Positions 1-11,689 of a DNA stretch of 64,000 bases are shown in pieces. Positions within the stretch are counted from its first letter, which is position 1. Each line of letters opens with the position of its first letter. The position numbers and the translations under genes are program-made. Source of the stretch: Prochilodus magdalenae (lineage: Eukaryota > Chordata > Actinopteri > Characiformes > Prochilodontidae). The DNA is taken from the NCBI GenBank assembly GCA_024036415.1, contig JAMWET010006788.1, positions 791,939 to 855,938 of the forward strand. Direction: 5' to 3'. Below the pieces are notes generated by a model. It worked only from the letters and a program-made list of their open reading frames with translations, searched no databases and was not told the origin of the DNA.

Positions 1-1600
1 CTCATATATAAATCATATGTGGGCGCAGATTGGATTTGGGAATGATTATTGATTGTATGTGAAAATTCACATTTAAGAAGTGATGGTAATCTGAGTGTGC
101 TGCAGGCATTGGGGTATGCAGTTTGTGCACAGTGTGTACACAAATGAATCTTCATACGTAGGCAAAAGTTTGGGCACCCCAGTCAAATGACCGTTTCTGT
201 TAGTAAGTAAGTGTTAGTAAGTTAACACGCCCTCTACAAGGTGCAATGCTGAATTGGCTTGAATAACTAAAACATAAAAAGCTAACAGTCAGTCTCAAAA
301 ATCGAACTTTAGAGGAGAAAGAAAATATTTTCTTGACATTTAATGGAAGTTAATGGAGAAATTATTTATTGGTTATTTTGGATTATTTTTATTTGTCCAT
401 CCATCATGAAATGTTTACAGAATGTTAAAAACCAGCTGGCAATTTTAAATAGTGCCAAATATTTTCAATGTGTTTTTGGAAATTTTTATTTATTTATTTA
501 TTTATTTATTTATTTTTGATTTTCTGGATCTTTTCTCTTCACTTACAAAGAATTCTATTCTTACAGTCATGCCTTTCACTATAGTCATTAGAAAGTCATC
601 AGATGGTCCCGTGCTGTTAGCATCCATGTTGTACAACATGTGATGCTGATGATCCCTCCCCATTAGTTCATGGATAATAATGCTAGGCGGTTTGCAATGC
701 TCCAACCAAACTGCCCCTTTTCCACAGGCATGTGGCCTTTTCCTAAATGTGAACATGTGAAGCTAGTAGTTTGCTTGGCTTGGCTTAAAATTGGAATTGG
801 CTTTAGAAATTCTGCCAGGATTTGTCGGCATAGTATAGTTCCTATAACTGAATTTACAGATCAGTGGACCAGTGCGAACTGGCCAAGACCTGACGATGGC
901 CTACCGTAGTAACATAAACCGCCTGCAGTCAGGGGTTTAAACATGCTAAGCTTAGCCTAGCATTGTCTACTGTGCTTCACAAGCCAGCCACTATTTAAGT
1001 AAACTACCTGGCCCTCATTTTACTGACTTTGGCCTCTCCCATTGAAACGCATGAAGAGAACAGATGCCTTAGACATCCATCCTGGAAGGCACTACATGCC
1101 AAGCAGCAGTTGTGTGGATTCCACCAGCAGTATGATTCGGATTCTAAGGCTATAGATCTGCTTGTGGCTTCACGTGGCTAGCATGGTTGCTTGGGTGAAA
1201 AGCTGCTTGCTTGTTGGGCTGAATGTTAAACTGGATCAAGGAGGAATCCCCTCCTGTATCTGTCTCGCAAATTAGCAACGGTTCTGCCCCTCTGTGAAAT
1301 TGGGAAATTGGCTCCCTTGTGTATTCCGGAATCACAGCAGAGTGCACTGAAACAGCAGCGGTGTCTGTGAGGTAAACGGTGTGCCGTGGTCCAGTGCTGT
1401 CACGCCGCTCCTTTTCTTCTGCAGCACAGAGCTTATTCAGCTAACGTCTTTTGACTCGCTGTGTCCCGTATTTGCTTTTAGGAACTCTTGAAAGTGATCC
1501 CTGTTTCTTTCTGGCTGCAGCCTTGAAGCTGAATGCTTTCCATCCCCTGGTGTTTTCCTGTGAGGAGACCAGGACATTGATGACTGCGTGTCTGGGGCTC
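1..1600. other. Gene-free stretch; short repeats only
   Basis: No exon recognised on either strand. 165-320 begins with aaaagtttgggcacccc, which looks like the terminal inverted repeat of a Tc1-type MITE. 485-517 is a TTTA tetranucleotide run. A short inverted repeat surrounds 620-650 (gttgtacaacatgtgatgctgatgatccc region). The rest is unremarkable. Confidence 0.4.
486..517. repeat. (TTTA)n microsatellite
   Basis: Eight tandem ttta units. Confidence 0.9.
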
Positions 1601-1601
1601 G

Positions 1602-1790
1602 GTATACGGATAGAACCGTATAACTCACTTCCTTTGCCAGGAGCTGCACAGACTTTCCCCGCATTGACATGCAATTTAATTAACCAGGATAATTATCGGG
1701 GCCCTAATTAGCTGAGTCGGCTGTGTTAGCGTTCCTGGGAATAAGGCTACAAATGAAATGGACATGAGGAAACTGTTTGAGTAGCGGTTC
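1602..1790. repeat. Left copy of a duplicated ~185-bp segment
   Basis: Matches 4206-4398 in direct orientation at roughly 85-90% identity. Shared landmarks are cttcctttgccaggagctgc, ggataattatcggggcccta, the gcgttcctgggaataaggct stretch and gacatgaggaaactg. The two copies bracket the 53-bp satellite. Confidence 0.8.
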
Positions 1791-2239
1791 GTGTTGTTCC
1801 ACTGACTACTTCAAAGCTTTGCTTAGCCGTGGTTCTGCCTTCGTGTTCAGTCACTTTACGTTTTGTTCAGGTTTCTGCAGGCAGGGGGCAGTATAGAGAC
1901 TGATGATGCAGTGTCACTGTGGCATGTCTTTTTTCCGTTGGGATGGTTTTCACAAAGCAGGGACCATCCCATAATCCCGAGAGTCTCTGTATGGTTTGAA
2001 GGAGGGTTGTTACACGGCTGTTTAGTTGAGAGCACCAGGATTTATTGTGATGTAGCTGTTTCTGTAGTCGGTAGCTGTTCATGTGTCTATGTTACAGCAT
2101 AGAGGCATCATGAATCCAGGGGGGGTTTCATCTGTTGGGCTGAGGTAACTCTAGCTAGGAGAGAGCAGGAGGCGCAGTGATGAAGGAGAAAACAACAAAG
2201 ACCACCAAACTCCTTCCACTTCTCACTAACGCTATAATG

Positions 2240-4195
2240 CCTTTAGAGGGTGGTGGTGGGTGGTGTTGTTTATTTGATGGTTGGTAATGATTCCTTTAGA
2301 GGACGCTGGTGGGTGGTGTTGTTTATTCGATGGTTGGTAGTGACTCCTTTAGAGGGCGCTGGTGGGTGGTGGTGTTTATTTGTTGGCTGGTAATGACTAC
2401 TTTAGAGGGCGATGGTGGGTGGTGGTGTTGATTTGACGGTTGGTAATGACTCCTTTAGAGGGTGGTGGTGGGTGGTGTTGTTCTTTTGATGGTTGGTAAT
2501 GACTCCTTTAGAGGACGCTGGTGGGTGGTGTTGTTTATTCGATGGTTGGTAGTGACTCCTTTAGAGGGCGCTGGTGGGTGGTGGTGTTTATTTGTTGGCG
2601 GGTAATGACTACTTTAGAGGGCGATGGTGGGTGGTGGTGTTTATTTGTTGGCTGGTAATGACTCCTTTAGAGGGCGGTAATGGGTGGTGTTGTTTATTTG
2701 ATGGTTGGTAATGACTCCTTTAGAGGGCGGTAATAGGTGGTGTTGTTTATTTGATGGTTGGTAATGACTCCTTTAGAGGACGCTGGTGGGTGGTGGTGTT
2801 TATTCAATGGTTGGTAGTGACTCCTTTAGAGGGCGCTGGTGGGTGGTGGTGTTTATTTGTTGGCTGGTAATGACTACTTTAGAGGGCGATGGTGGGTGGT
2901 GGTGTTTATTTGATGGTAGGTTGTGACTCCTTTAGAGGGCACTGGTGGGTGGTGGTGTTTATTTGATGGTTGGTAATGACTCCTTTAGAGGGCGCTGGTG
3001 GGTGGTAGTGTTTATTTGATGGTTGGTAATGACTCCTTTAAAGGGAGCTGGTGGGTGGTGTTGTTTATTTGATGGTTGGTAATGACTCCTTTAGAGGGCG
3101 CTGGTGGGTGGTGGTGTTTATTTGATGGTAGATTGTGACTCCTTTAGAGGGCGCTGGTGCGTGGTGTTGTTTATTTGACAGTAGGTTGTGACTCCTTTAA
3201 AGGGAGCTGGTGGGTGGTGTTGTTTATTTGATGGTTGGTAGTGACTCCTTTAGTGGGCTGTGGTGGGTGGTGTTGTTTATTTGATGGTTGGTAATGACTC
3301 CTTTAGAGGGCTCTGGTGTTTATTTCATGGTAGGTTGTGACTCCTTTAGAGGGCGCTGGTGGGTGGTGGTGTGTATTTGATGGTTGGTAATGATTCCTTT
3401 AGAGGGTGGTGGTGGGTGGTGTTGTTAATTTGATGGTTGGTAGTGACTCCTTTAGTGGGCTGTGGTGTATATTTGATGGCTGGTAATGACTCCTTTAGTG
3501 GGCTGTGGTGCGTGGCGTTGTTTATTTGATGGTAGGTTATGACTTGTTTAAAGGGCGCTGGTGGGTGGTGGTGTGTATTTGATGGTTGGTAATGATTCCT
3601 TTAGAGGGTGGTGGTGGGTGGTGTTGTTAATTTGATGGTTGGTAGTGACTCCTTTAGTGGGCTGTGGTGCGTGGCGTTGTTTATTTGACAGTAGGTTGTG
3701 ACTCCATTAAAGGGAGCTGGTGGGTGGTGGTGTTTATTTGATGGTAGGTTATGACTTGTTTAAAGGGCGCTGGTGGGTGGTGTTGTTTATTTGATGGTTG
3801 GTAATGACTCCTTTAGAGGGCGCTGGTGGGTGGTGTTGTTTATTTGATGGTTGGTAATGACTCCTTTAGAGGGCGCTGGTGGATGGTGGTGTTTATTTGA
3901 TGGTTGGTAATGACTCCTTTAGAGGGCGCTGGTGGGTGGTGGTGTTTATTTGATGGTTGGTAATGACTCCTTTAAAGGGCGCTGGTGGGTGGTGTTGTTT
4001 ATTTGATGGTTGGTAATGACTCCTTTAGAGGGTGGTGGTGGGTGGTGGTGTTTATTTGATGGTTGGTAATGACTCCTTTAGAGGGCGCTGGTGGGTGGTG
4101 GTGTTTATTTGATGGTTGGTAGTGACTCCTGTAGAGGGCACTGGTGGGTGGTAGTGTTTATTCGATGCTTGGTAATGACTCCTTTAGAGGCCTTT
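2240..4195. repeat. 53-bp tandem satellite, about 36 units
   Basis: The unit is ggtgggtggtgttgtttatt followed by tgatggttggtaatgactcc and tttagagggcgct (53 bp, verified by spacing of tcctttagaggg at 4021 and 4074). Variants recur in blocks: ggttgg or aggttg, gagggcgct, gtgggctgtg or aagggagctg. This implies higher-order duplication. No ORF spans it. Confidence 0.92.
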
Positions 4196-4205
4196 AGAGG
4201 TAATG

Positions 4206-4398
4206 ACTCCTATAGAACCGTAACTCACTTCCTTTGCCAGGAGCTGCACGGTTCTTGGTCTTTTCCCCACATTGACATGCTCATTTAATTGACTGGATAA
4301 TTATCGGGGCCCTAATTAGCTGAGTTGGCTGCGTTAGCGTTCCTGGGAATAAGGCTACAAATGAAACAGACATGAGGAAACTGAGTAGCGGTTCTCAT
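4206..4398. repeat. Right copy of the duplicated segment, directly after the satellite
   Basis: Direct-orientation counterpart of 1602-1790, with small indels (extra cggttcttggt near 4249, a missing tttg near 4383). It begins immediately at the last degenerate satellite unit. Confidence 0.8.
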
Positions 4399-4399
4399 A

Positions 4400-5690
4400 A
4401 GCTCCAGCTGCATCCTGTGTTTTCCACATGAGCAGGTATCATATCCCAAAAATCCTAGTACCTTTAGTACCGGGTTATGGCCATTGGAAAAACAACAGTT
4501 CCATATTTCTGGTGCCAAAGGTTCTAGTATGTGGTGCAGTGGGAAATGGCTGTAATGGTTCCCGGCTGTATGCTTCTAGGAAGAATCTGTAATTGGTTCT
4601 CTAGAAGGACGTCCACTGAGGACAGCACAAGTGGTTCTTTTATGGCCGCTGTATTTCTCAGAGTGAAGTTTCTGGTGTCTGTCATTATTCAGGAGAAGTT
4701 TAGTGCGCACGTGTGCAGATGTCAGGGTTAAAGCCTGGCCAGCGTGGCAGCTGCATAGCCTGATTCTGTCCGATTGTCTTGCTTGCTCATTTAGCCAGAG
4801 TTGCGAGATTGCCTGTCAGCTAAACTCAGACAGATCGCTTCTCCCTCGCTCTGAGGGAGAGTGAGAAGACGAGTGAAAGCTACACTTCCTCCTGCTCAAA
4901 CTGCTGAGAGCAGAGCTCGGAGACCTGCGGTATAGTTGAGGGAAACGCTCCTCCAGGATCTTCCGCAGTATCCTGTTTGCATGTGTCTGTCGGCCAGCGG
5001 CATCGGAGCTTATGGGCCTGGATACACGACCCTGAATGCAAGTGCGACATGACTGTTCTCCGGATGTTCCCTTGCTTTTTCGAGCTATCGTTTTGTCCAC
5101 GCAGGGCAGTGAATGAGCGCCAAAGCCCTGATCTGTCCAAAGCACTTAACACGTGACGAGTGGAGTCCAGCGAGAGGCATTCTAATGAGAGCCTGTTGTG
5201 ACTGATAGAGTGTGCGAGTGAAAAGGGCAGGCTCATCATATTCACTGTGCCGGCAGAATGGCTACAACGATGGGACGTTGTCAATCAATACTTCAGCTAG
5301 AGAGCAAATGTCAGTCTAACTCAGCAGGTGAGCCGAGGAGCCGCAGAGAAGGAGGGCCAGATAACAAGCGATGGGGCTAGAAAATCAATGACGCCCTCCA
5401 TGTGCCCAACATGTAATGTAGTGGAGTTCTACATGTAATGGCTACTAATGGAAGACCGGCTGAAAGCACAGAGCGGTAATCCGGTTATGAGAATTGTCTG
5501 GGGGTCGTTATGTTGTTCTAAATCTGGGATAAATATAGAGCCATGGCTTATGCAGGTCTTCGAATGGGTCTCTATAGTTTACTGGAATATTAAAAAGCGA
5601 GTATGATATTAAACTGGAGAGTCAGTAAACATCCAGCAAAGCTTGGATAGAAAGTGATGGAAACAAATATGATAACGCAGCTTAATCAGA
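4400..5690. other. Gene-free stretch without recognisable elements
   Basis: No known protein motif in any frame. 4816-5284 on the - strand holds two overlapping open frames of 109 and 134 codons with no recognisable domain. The stretch is somewhat GC-richer than its surroundings and might include a non-coding 5' exon of the downstream synaptotagmin, but I have no direct evidence for that. Confidence 0.35.
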
Positions 5691-5799
5691 GAGAATGGTG
5701 TGGGCGTGGCTAATGAGCAGCTCGATTGACAGCTCACTCCTAGCCTGCTCTATCACTCATACAGGCCCAACATCATTATCCAGCTTGTATCAGACACAT

Positions 5800-6310
5800 G
5801 GATGGACAAAACTACACATGAGTGAAAGGACGGTCAGCCAGATGTGTGGATGGACGGACAGGTTAACAAATGGACAAACCATCAAATAGATTTATGAAGC
5901 AGTGTGGGGAATTGATGAACAGATGTGCAGACAGACAAACAAAGGAACGGACAAAGCAACATGTGAAGGAATGGATGAACAGGTGTACACACAGATGGAT
6001 AAACAAACATACGGATGACACAATGCATGAAGGATTGGACGAACAGACGTGCAGATAGACGTTTGGACAACAAACAGAAGGACTAAGCACTGCATGAAAG
6101 ATTAGGTGTGTGGATAGATGGATGGATGGATTGATAAATGTATGGATGAAGCAGAAGGAATGGAACAACTGATGTGAAGACGGGCAGAGGAACAAAGCAA
6201 TGCGTAAAGGAATGGGCTATCAGATGTGAAGGTAGACGATGGATGAGTAGACCGTCAGAGTTGTAAACGAGGGAACAGAAGAGGGAGTTGTATGGATGAA
6301 GGAATGAACA
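5800..6310. repeat. Degenerate minisatellite of ATGGAYGRACARA-like units
   Basis: Repeated, heavily diverged words such as gatggatgaacag, ggatggacggac and gacagacaaac run for about 500 bp. They generate open frames on both strands (up to 110 codons) that are compositional artefacts. Confidence 0.6.
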
Positions 6311-6483
6311 GGCAGCAGACAGCTTTGGGTTATGCTGGTTAGATTTAGCTCACTGAAGGTTCTCTGAAGGTGTGGTGAACAGAGATGTCAGCCTTATGGT
6401 TGGTCAGGGGACGGCTTACGGAAGCATTACTCAGAATCAGGACCACTAAGTTTACAGTGTGTATATGTGTGTGTGTATATGTA

Positions 6484-6525
6484 TATATATATATAATATT
6501 ATTATTATTATTATTATTATTATAT
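6484..6525. repeat. AT and ATT microsatellite, with poly-C at 6629-6657
   Basis: tatatatata followed by (att)9-10, then about 100 bp later a C-run interrupted by aacaa. Simple repeats near the junction of two element fragments. Confidence 0.8.
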
Positions 6526-6666
6526 TGATGTTCTAAGCTGCTTCTCCTGTTAGTTCTGTCTTTCTCGTCTAATCGGGGTTCGACCTGAGGAGGTTGGGTT
6601 CCACCCTTGAGCCTGTTTCCTCTTGAGGTTCCCCCCCCAACAACCCCCCCCCCCCCAATATATATA

Positions 6667-6763
6667 CAGGGGTTGGACAATGAAACTGAAACATCTGTCA
6701 TTTTAGTGTGGGAGGTCTCATGGCTAATTTGGACCAGCCTGGTGGCCAATCTTCATTAATTGC
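6667..6763. mobile_element. Tc1-like family A, solo end fragment
   Basis: Starts with the terminal inverted repeat caggggttggacaatgaaac and continues through tgggaggtctcatggct to ccaatcttcattaa. This is identical in order to the 5' ends of the copies at 12605-13138 and 42071-42600. It stops at a TA run, so only ~97 bp of the element remains. Confidence 0.8.
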
Positions 6764-7202
6764 ATATATATATATATATATAGTTTACTAGCGATGTATT
6801 GGCCATTGAAACACTGTCCAGTATTAGTCACAGGGTTTATGTAGTACATGTAGTTTCCTGTTGGGCTACAGGAACGAGATTAACCTCTTTAGAAAAGAAC
6901 AGAAATTTAGGTGAAGAATAATAATAATAAATATTTGGGTTGAGACTGCAGACTGAAGGTTTTAGGACACCTGCTCAGTCTATGAAAAGTGTTCTGCCCT
7001 GAGCTACAAACCACAAAACCATCACCTAGTACATAGAACCCTCTCTGCTCAGACTGATACAATGTTAATAACCCTGCCTAAATAGGAACCCTGTACATCC
7101 TGACATTTGTTGTTATTGATATTGTCTCTGGTGTATATAAAGGATGGCATTTTTCTCAGATACACCCTGGGATATTAAGAGCGTGATGTACCATACAGTT
7201 CA

Positions 7203-7204
<2 letters not shown>

Positions 7205-7239
<35 letters not shown>

Positions 7240-7386
7240 CAGGCGAAAGACAAGACACAAAGGAAGACTGAGTTCTGAGAGAGCTGATACTGTGGAGAGA
7301 GCACTTGAGAAAGATGTGAGAGAGAGACAGACAGAAAGAGAGAGAGACTCTCTCTCTCTCTCTCTCAGAGAGCCTTTCTTTCTCAT

Positions 7387-7435
<49 letters not shown>

Positions 7436-7526
7436 GAGACAGAGACAGGCGAAAGACAAGACAAAAGAAGCTGAGTTCTGCTGCTGATACTGTGGAAGGC
7501 ACTTGAAAAATGTGCCTCAGACACCA

Positions 7527-7564
<38 letters not shown>

Positions 7565-7595
7565 ACACACACACACTCACTCTCACTCTCAATAA
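7205..7595. repeat. GA/CT arrays with a tandemly duplicated spacer
   Basis: Blocks of (ga)n and (ct)n alternate, so parts are self-complementary. The segment aggcgaaagacaagacac...cacttgagaaagatgtg (7239-7318) recurs as 7446-7513 with small deletions. Open frames here are pure Ser/Leu or Glu/Arg repeats and not genes. Confidence 0.8.
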
Positions 7596-8770
7596 TGCAG
7601 TCGTGCTTGAATGAGTCAATACCTTCATCCCAGTCCTCCAGTAGATATATCACGCAGGCCCGGTTGTTTGTGTCCCCTCGTTGGTTTTTATTCCCTGGCT
7701 TTACTGGTTTCTTACTTACAGGATCCTCAGTAAGTGCTTACACACTCATCACCAGCAGAAAACCTGCACCCAGAAGGAAGAGCCGGACTGACCTCTTCTC
7801 ACCTGAGATCTGTATGGGGCTGCTAGGAGGAACAGTGTGCTATTAATCTGTAATAGACGTGAAGGGTTGTATACAGTATCTGTTAAACCGAGCAATAAGC
7901 GATTAGGGTCCAGGGGACGTGTGTTTGGAGCAGTCGGTTTTAGCTTTCGGGAAAACGGATTTAGTGGTGGCTCGCGTAGAGAGCTAGCTATGCATGTATA
8001 TAACACTGACAGTCTTATTAACGTCCACATCAGCTGGTTTATGATTCATAACCATTAGCTGATCAGCTTAGAGTGTAGCATCCCTGCTGCTTACCATTGT
8101 CTATCCAGTTCATCTTGCACTCGTTTGTGTATGTTCAGAGTTGTCAATCTGGCAACCCGCGTGGGTGTCGAGTCTGGGGTGGAGGGGACAGGGCAGACAG
8201 CCCTCTCCGACGATTTGTATCCTCTCCGAAGGAAGTACCAGGACATTAAATCTCGTTATTTATTATTATATATTTTATCTGTGATGATATTTTGTTGTCT
8301 TGCCTTGTTGGATGTTCTCTTTGGGATGGTGTTGGATCATGGTCTTTTAAAATTTCTTGATATTTGATTTGAGGGAAGATGATAGAATGCTGATGGATGA
8401 TGATAGAAGTGTCCCATTTGCCCCCCCTAGGTTTGAGGGTGTATGTCTGTGTGTCTGACCTGCATGCACTGGCAGCCTGTGCAGGGTGTTTCCTGCCTTC
8501 CACCCCACCCAGTGAGCACTGGGATAGACTCCAAGACCCGTTGTGACTCAGAGGGATAAGAAGCTTAGACAGCGATCGCATGAATGAGCTTTCTATTAAA
8601 TTAGAAATGAAAGCAGCACAGAAGCATCTTGACTGATATCGCTGTGCATGAAGAATTTGAACAAGCTGACTGATGGGCAAGACTCTGTAAGATGAGTAAC
8701 CAATAGGATCGGCTTTAACAGATGCATGTGGTCTCACTATTTGGCAGGCAGTAAGCCACTGTTGCCCATC
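7596..8770. other. Gene-free stretch
   Basis: No exon or well-defined repeat recognised. acctgcacccagaaggaag at 7760-7780 resembles the end of Tc1-like family B, and 8450-8560 contains a tgcactggcagcctgtgcag-type phrase (a related gactggcaacctgtccag phrase is at 13540) seen in dispersed teleost repeats. Confidence 0.35.
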
Positions 8771-8773
8771 TGT

Positions 8774-9456
8774 ATGTATGTATGGTTGTGTGTATGGTTG
8801 TATGTGTGTATGTATGTGTGTATGTATGTATGGTTGTGTGTATGGTTGTATGTGTGTATGTATGTGTGTATGTATGTATGGTTGTATTGTTGTATGTATG
8901 GTTGTATGTATGTATGGTTGTATCTATGTGTGGTTGTTTGTATGTATGTATGTATGTATGTATGTATTGTTGTACTGTTGTATGTATGTATGTATGTATG
9001 TATGTATGTATGTATGTATGGTTGTATTGTTGTATGTATGTATGTATGTATTGTTGTATGTATGTATGTATGTATGTATGTATGTATGTTTGTATTGTAT
9101 GTATGTATGTATGTATGTATGTATGTATGTATGTATGTATGTATGTATGTATGTATGGTTGTATTGTTGTATGTATGTATGTATGTATGTATGTATGTAT
9201 GGTTGTATTGTTGTATTGTTGTATGTATGTATGTATGTATGTGTGTATGTATGGTTGTATTGTTGTATTGATGTATGTATGTATGTATGTATGTATGTAT
9301 GGTTGTATTGTTGTATGTATGTATGTATGTATGTATGTATGTATGGTTGTATGTATGGTTGTATTGTTGTATGTATGGCTGTATGTATGTATGTATGTAT
9401 GTATGTATGTATGTATGGTTGTATTGTTGTATTGTTGTATGTATGGTTGTATGTGC
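8774..9456. repeat. TATG/TGTA tetranucleotide microsatellite, ~680 bp
   Basis: Long (tatg)n interrupted by ggttgtattgttgtatg variants at irregular intervals. It is open in several frames as Tyr-Val-Cys-Met repeats (up to 258 codons), which is an artefact of period 4. Confidence 0.97.
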
Positions 9457-9459
9457 GTG

Positions 9460-10050
9460 CTATAACAGCCGATTTATATTATGTATTTGACCTAATTAAT
9501 AACCACCTATGGACCCTTTATTGGGGTAGTCTTATTATAAAGCAGGTCATGTGACCCTGTAGGGAATCTATTCTGAAATATTGCTTATGGCCCAGTATAA
9601 CATAAATGTGGTCTTATAATAACTGGAACTGTGGCAGTATTAGAAAGACACAGTCATATCTTATCATCTGCACTGTGAAGCGTTTGTCCTGTTTAAACGT
9701 GCGCTTGCTGTCTGTCTTTAATACACATTAACTTCCCTCACGCTGATTATTATATTCCTGCGTCCTCTGATAGCTGATACGCAAATCAATAAAGCTTATT
9801 AAAGCAATTCTTCCTCAGTCTAAAGAGAACGAACGTGTAATTAGGAGTCCGCCATTAGCATCGGAACAATAACACAGTCATTCAATTCCGCTTGCATTCC
9901 TGTCAGCCACAAACTTCAGACTTGTATATCTTCCCACCTGCCGCCTCTGTGAGTCTGAGCAGTCATTAAGAGGAGTTCATTTGTTCAGGAGGGAAGAGGA
10001 TCCCAGCACCGTTGGCTGGAATCTTAGATTGATGTGGTTTAGAAATATAA
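9460..10050. other. Gene-free stretch without recognisable elements
   Basis: Unique-looking sequence, no exon motifs, no repeat recognised. Confidence 0.35.
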
Positions 10051-10051
10051 T

Positions 10052-10515
10052 CATTATCAAAAGAAGCTCCGCCCAGAAGGAAGAGTCGGATTGGAGTGCT
10101 GTTGGGAAGGAAGATAAAGGGTACCAGGAACAATAAATGATGACAGTGTCTCTCTAACACAACACGCCGGACGTCTCAGCATGGAGCTGTAGAGCTTCCT
10201 AATGGTGTCCTGTGATACTCCATCCCATGCAGCTTAAATATCCTCACACAGTTCCTGCAGATGGTGCGGTAGGGGTGGAGGTGGAGTGGCACCAGGCCTA
10301 ACTGTTCATCTTGGTGCTGACCATGGTGCTGACACGGGTTTGTTGGCCGTGTCCACCAAGACAAAAACGCTACTCGTCCCTGAAAATGACCCGCTGCCAT
10401 TCTGAGTCACTCGACGACAGTCTGGCACGACACCACTGCAGTCTTTGGTGAAGTTGATGTGGTGTTAAGGACAGTCTTCGTAACGGTCCTCGTGCATGTA
10501 GTCCTGCGACATGCA
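10052..10515 (-). mobile_element. Tc1-like family B fragment
   Basis: Starts aatcattatcaaaagaagct with cccagaaggaag and shares the ggaagataaagggtaccagg and ctaatggtgtcctgtgatac blocks with the copies at 28616, 31706, 45290 and 54752. Reverse-strand translation shows a decayed transposase segment (HHGQHQDEQ region). The region from 10580 is a poly-T and TTTA array. Confidence 0.75.
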
Positions 10516-10579
10516 GCTGTTGTGCGTATGTCCGTTCTGTCTTGCCTGGGAAAGGAATATATGGTTATTCAAACAGAGG

Positions 10580-10624
10580 AAGTTTTTTTTTTTTTTTTTT
10601 TTTTTACCAGGCCTCATTACTTCC

Positions 10625-10671
<47 letters not shown>
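10580..10671. repeat. Poly-T followed by (TTTA)n
   Basis: A T-run of about 23 at 10582-10605 and (ttta)n of about 48 bp at 10622-10670. Simple sequence. Confidence 0.9.
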
Positions 10672-10743
10672 GAACACAGCCACTGCCCTTTACATTAAGG
10701 GAGCATTTCAAGATAAATGGACCCAAAGACGCATTTAACAAAA

Positions 10744-11286
10744 TGTCACGCCTCCGCGTCTCCCCGGCTCCTCCGCTCTTCAGGACTCCACTTCCCAGAG
10801 GGCCACGCTCGATGACGTCATGTCTATGCGCCCCCGGTCGGACTCTGTGATTCGCTCTAGATCGCTCGAGTTTTAACCTCAGCTGTATCTAATTACTTCC
10901 TGTATTTAAGCCACGCACAAACACTCACACTTTGCGAAGATTTGCCAAACCTAGGTTAGCAATCCTGAGCGGTCTCTCCTCGTATGGTCTTACTCTGGTT
11001 TCCGACTCCCTTCGTTCCTCTACTACTCTTTCGCCTAATCCGTTTTGCTCGTGTCCTGACTCTACGGTTTGTACCTCTGCTTTCTCACGTCGGTTTTCCC
11101 CTGTTAACTTGTTCGCCCTCGCTGCTTGTTCTACCTGGTTCTAAACTCCGCCTGTCCCTGACTCTGATTTAGCTTCTCCCATTGTTTTCGCTGTGTATTG
11201 GTGCCCGCTGTGATTGCCTGTTTGTTAATAAACCATTCCTGGTTTTTAGTTCTGCACACGTCGGTCTCGAAGTCTTTTGTCTAACA
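10744..11286 (+). mobile_element. Probable solo LTR (TG...CA, 543 bp)
   Basis: Begins TGTCACGCC and ends TCTAACA, contains a TATA-like tatttaagcc (~10912), a C/T-rich 3' half and aataaacc (11229) before the end: the U3-R-U5 order of a retroviral-type LTR. A perfect CRE palindrome tgacgtca sits at about 10812-10819. No gag or pol follows, so it would be a solo LTR of a retrotransposon. Flanks share only about caaa, so the target duplication is unproven. Confidence 0.55.
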
Positions 11287-11689
11287 CAAAGTCATTTTTT
11301 TTAAACATTCTTTTAATCGATTCATGAAATAAAAAACTGGATTGAAAAGAAAACCAGATCCATTATCTTCCTATTAAATAGCATGCTGTACTGAAGACGA
11401 AGGTTTCATTCTGAGAGCGACTAGGCAGACACGTTCTGGATAATACTGGTATTTCACTACATGTTAACATCATAAACCAAGAGAAATTCAACCAAACCAA
11501 GAACAAATACGCTTAAATCACACGAAACGATCTGCTGATATGCTGAGAGGATTTTGCATAAGGAGATTTCTGAAAATAAAATGAGAAAGAAAGAAAATAG
11601 ACTTATACCTTCAAATTAGTCAGTGTTTCATTGGTTTAAGGCACTGTGTCTGGATTTAACTAACACGGCTTTGACCTGGTAAGAATACA

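Noticed and set aside
2240..4195. Possible CRISPR-like repeat array
   Set aside because: Units are directly adjacent with no unique spacers, and the genome is eukaryotic. It is a satellite.
5863..6195. 110-codon Cys/Leu/Ser/His-rich frame with overlapping frames on both strands
   Set aside because: Produced by a degenerate ATGGAYGRACARA minisatellite; no recognisable domain.
7156..7653. 165-codon Ser/Leu/Arg-rich open frame
   Set aside because: Artefact of the GA/CT arrays.
8726..9554. Three overlapping open frames of 181-258 codons made of Tyr, Val, Cys and Met
   Set aside because: Period-4 TATG microsatellite read in three frames; no stop occurs simply because of the repeat.
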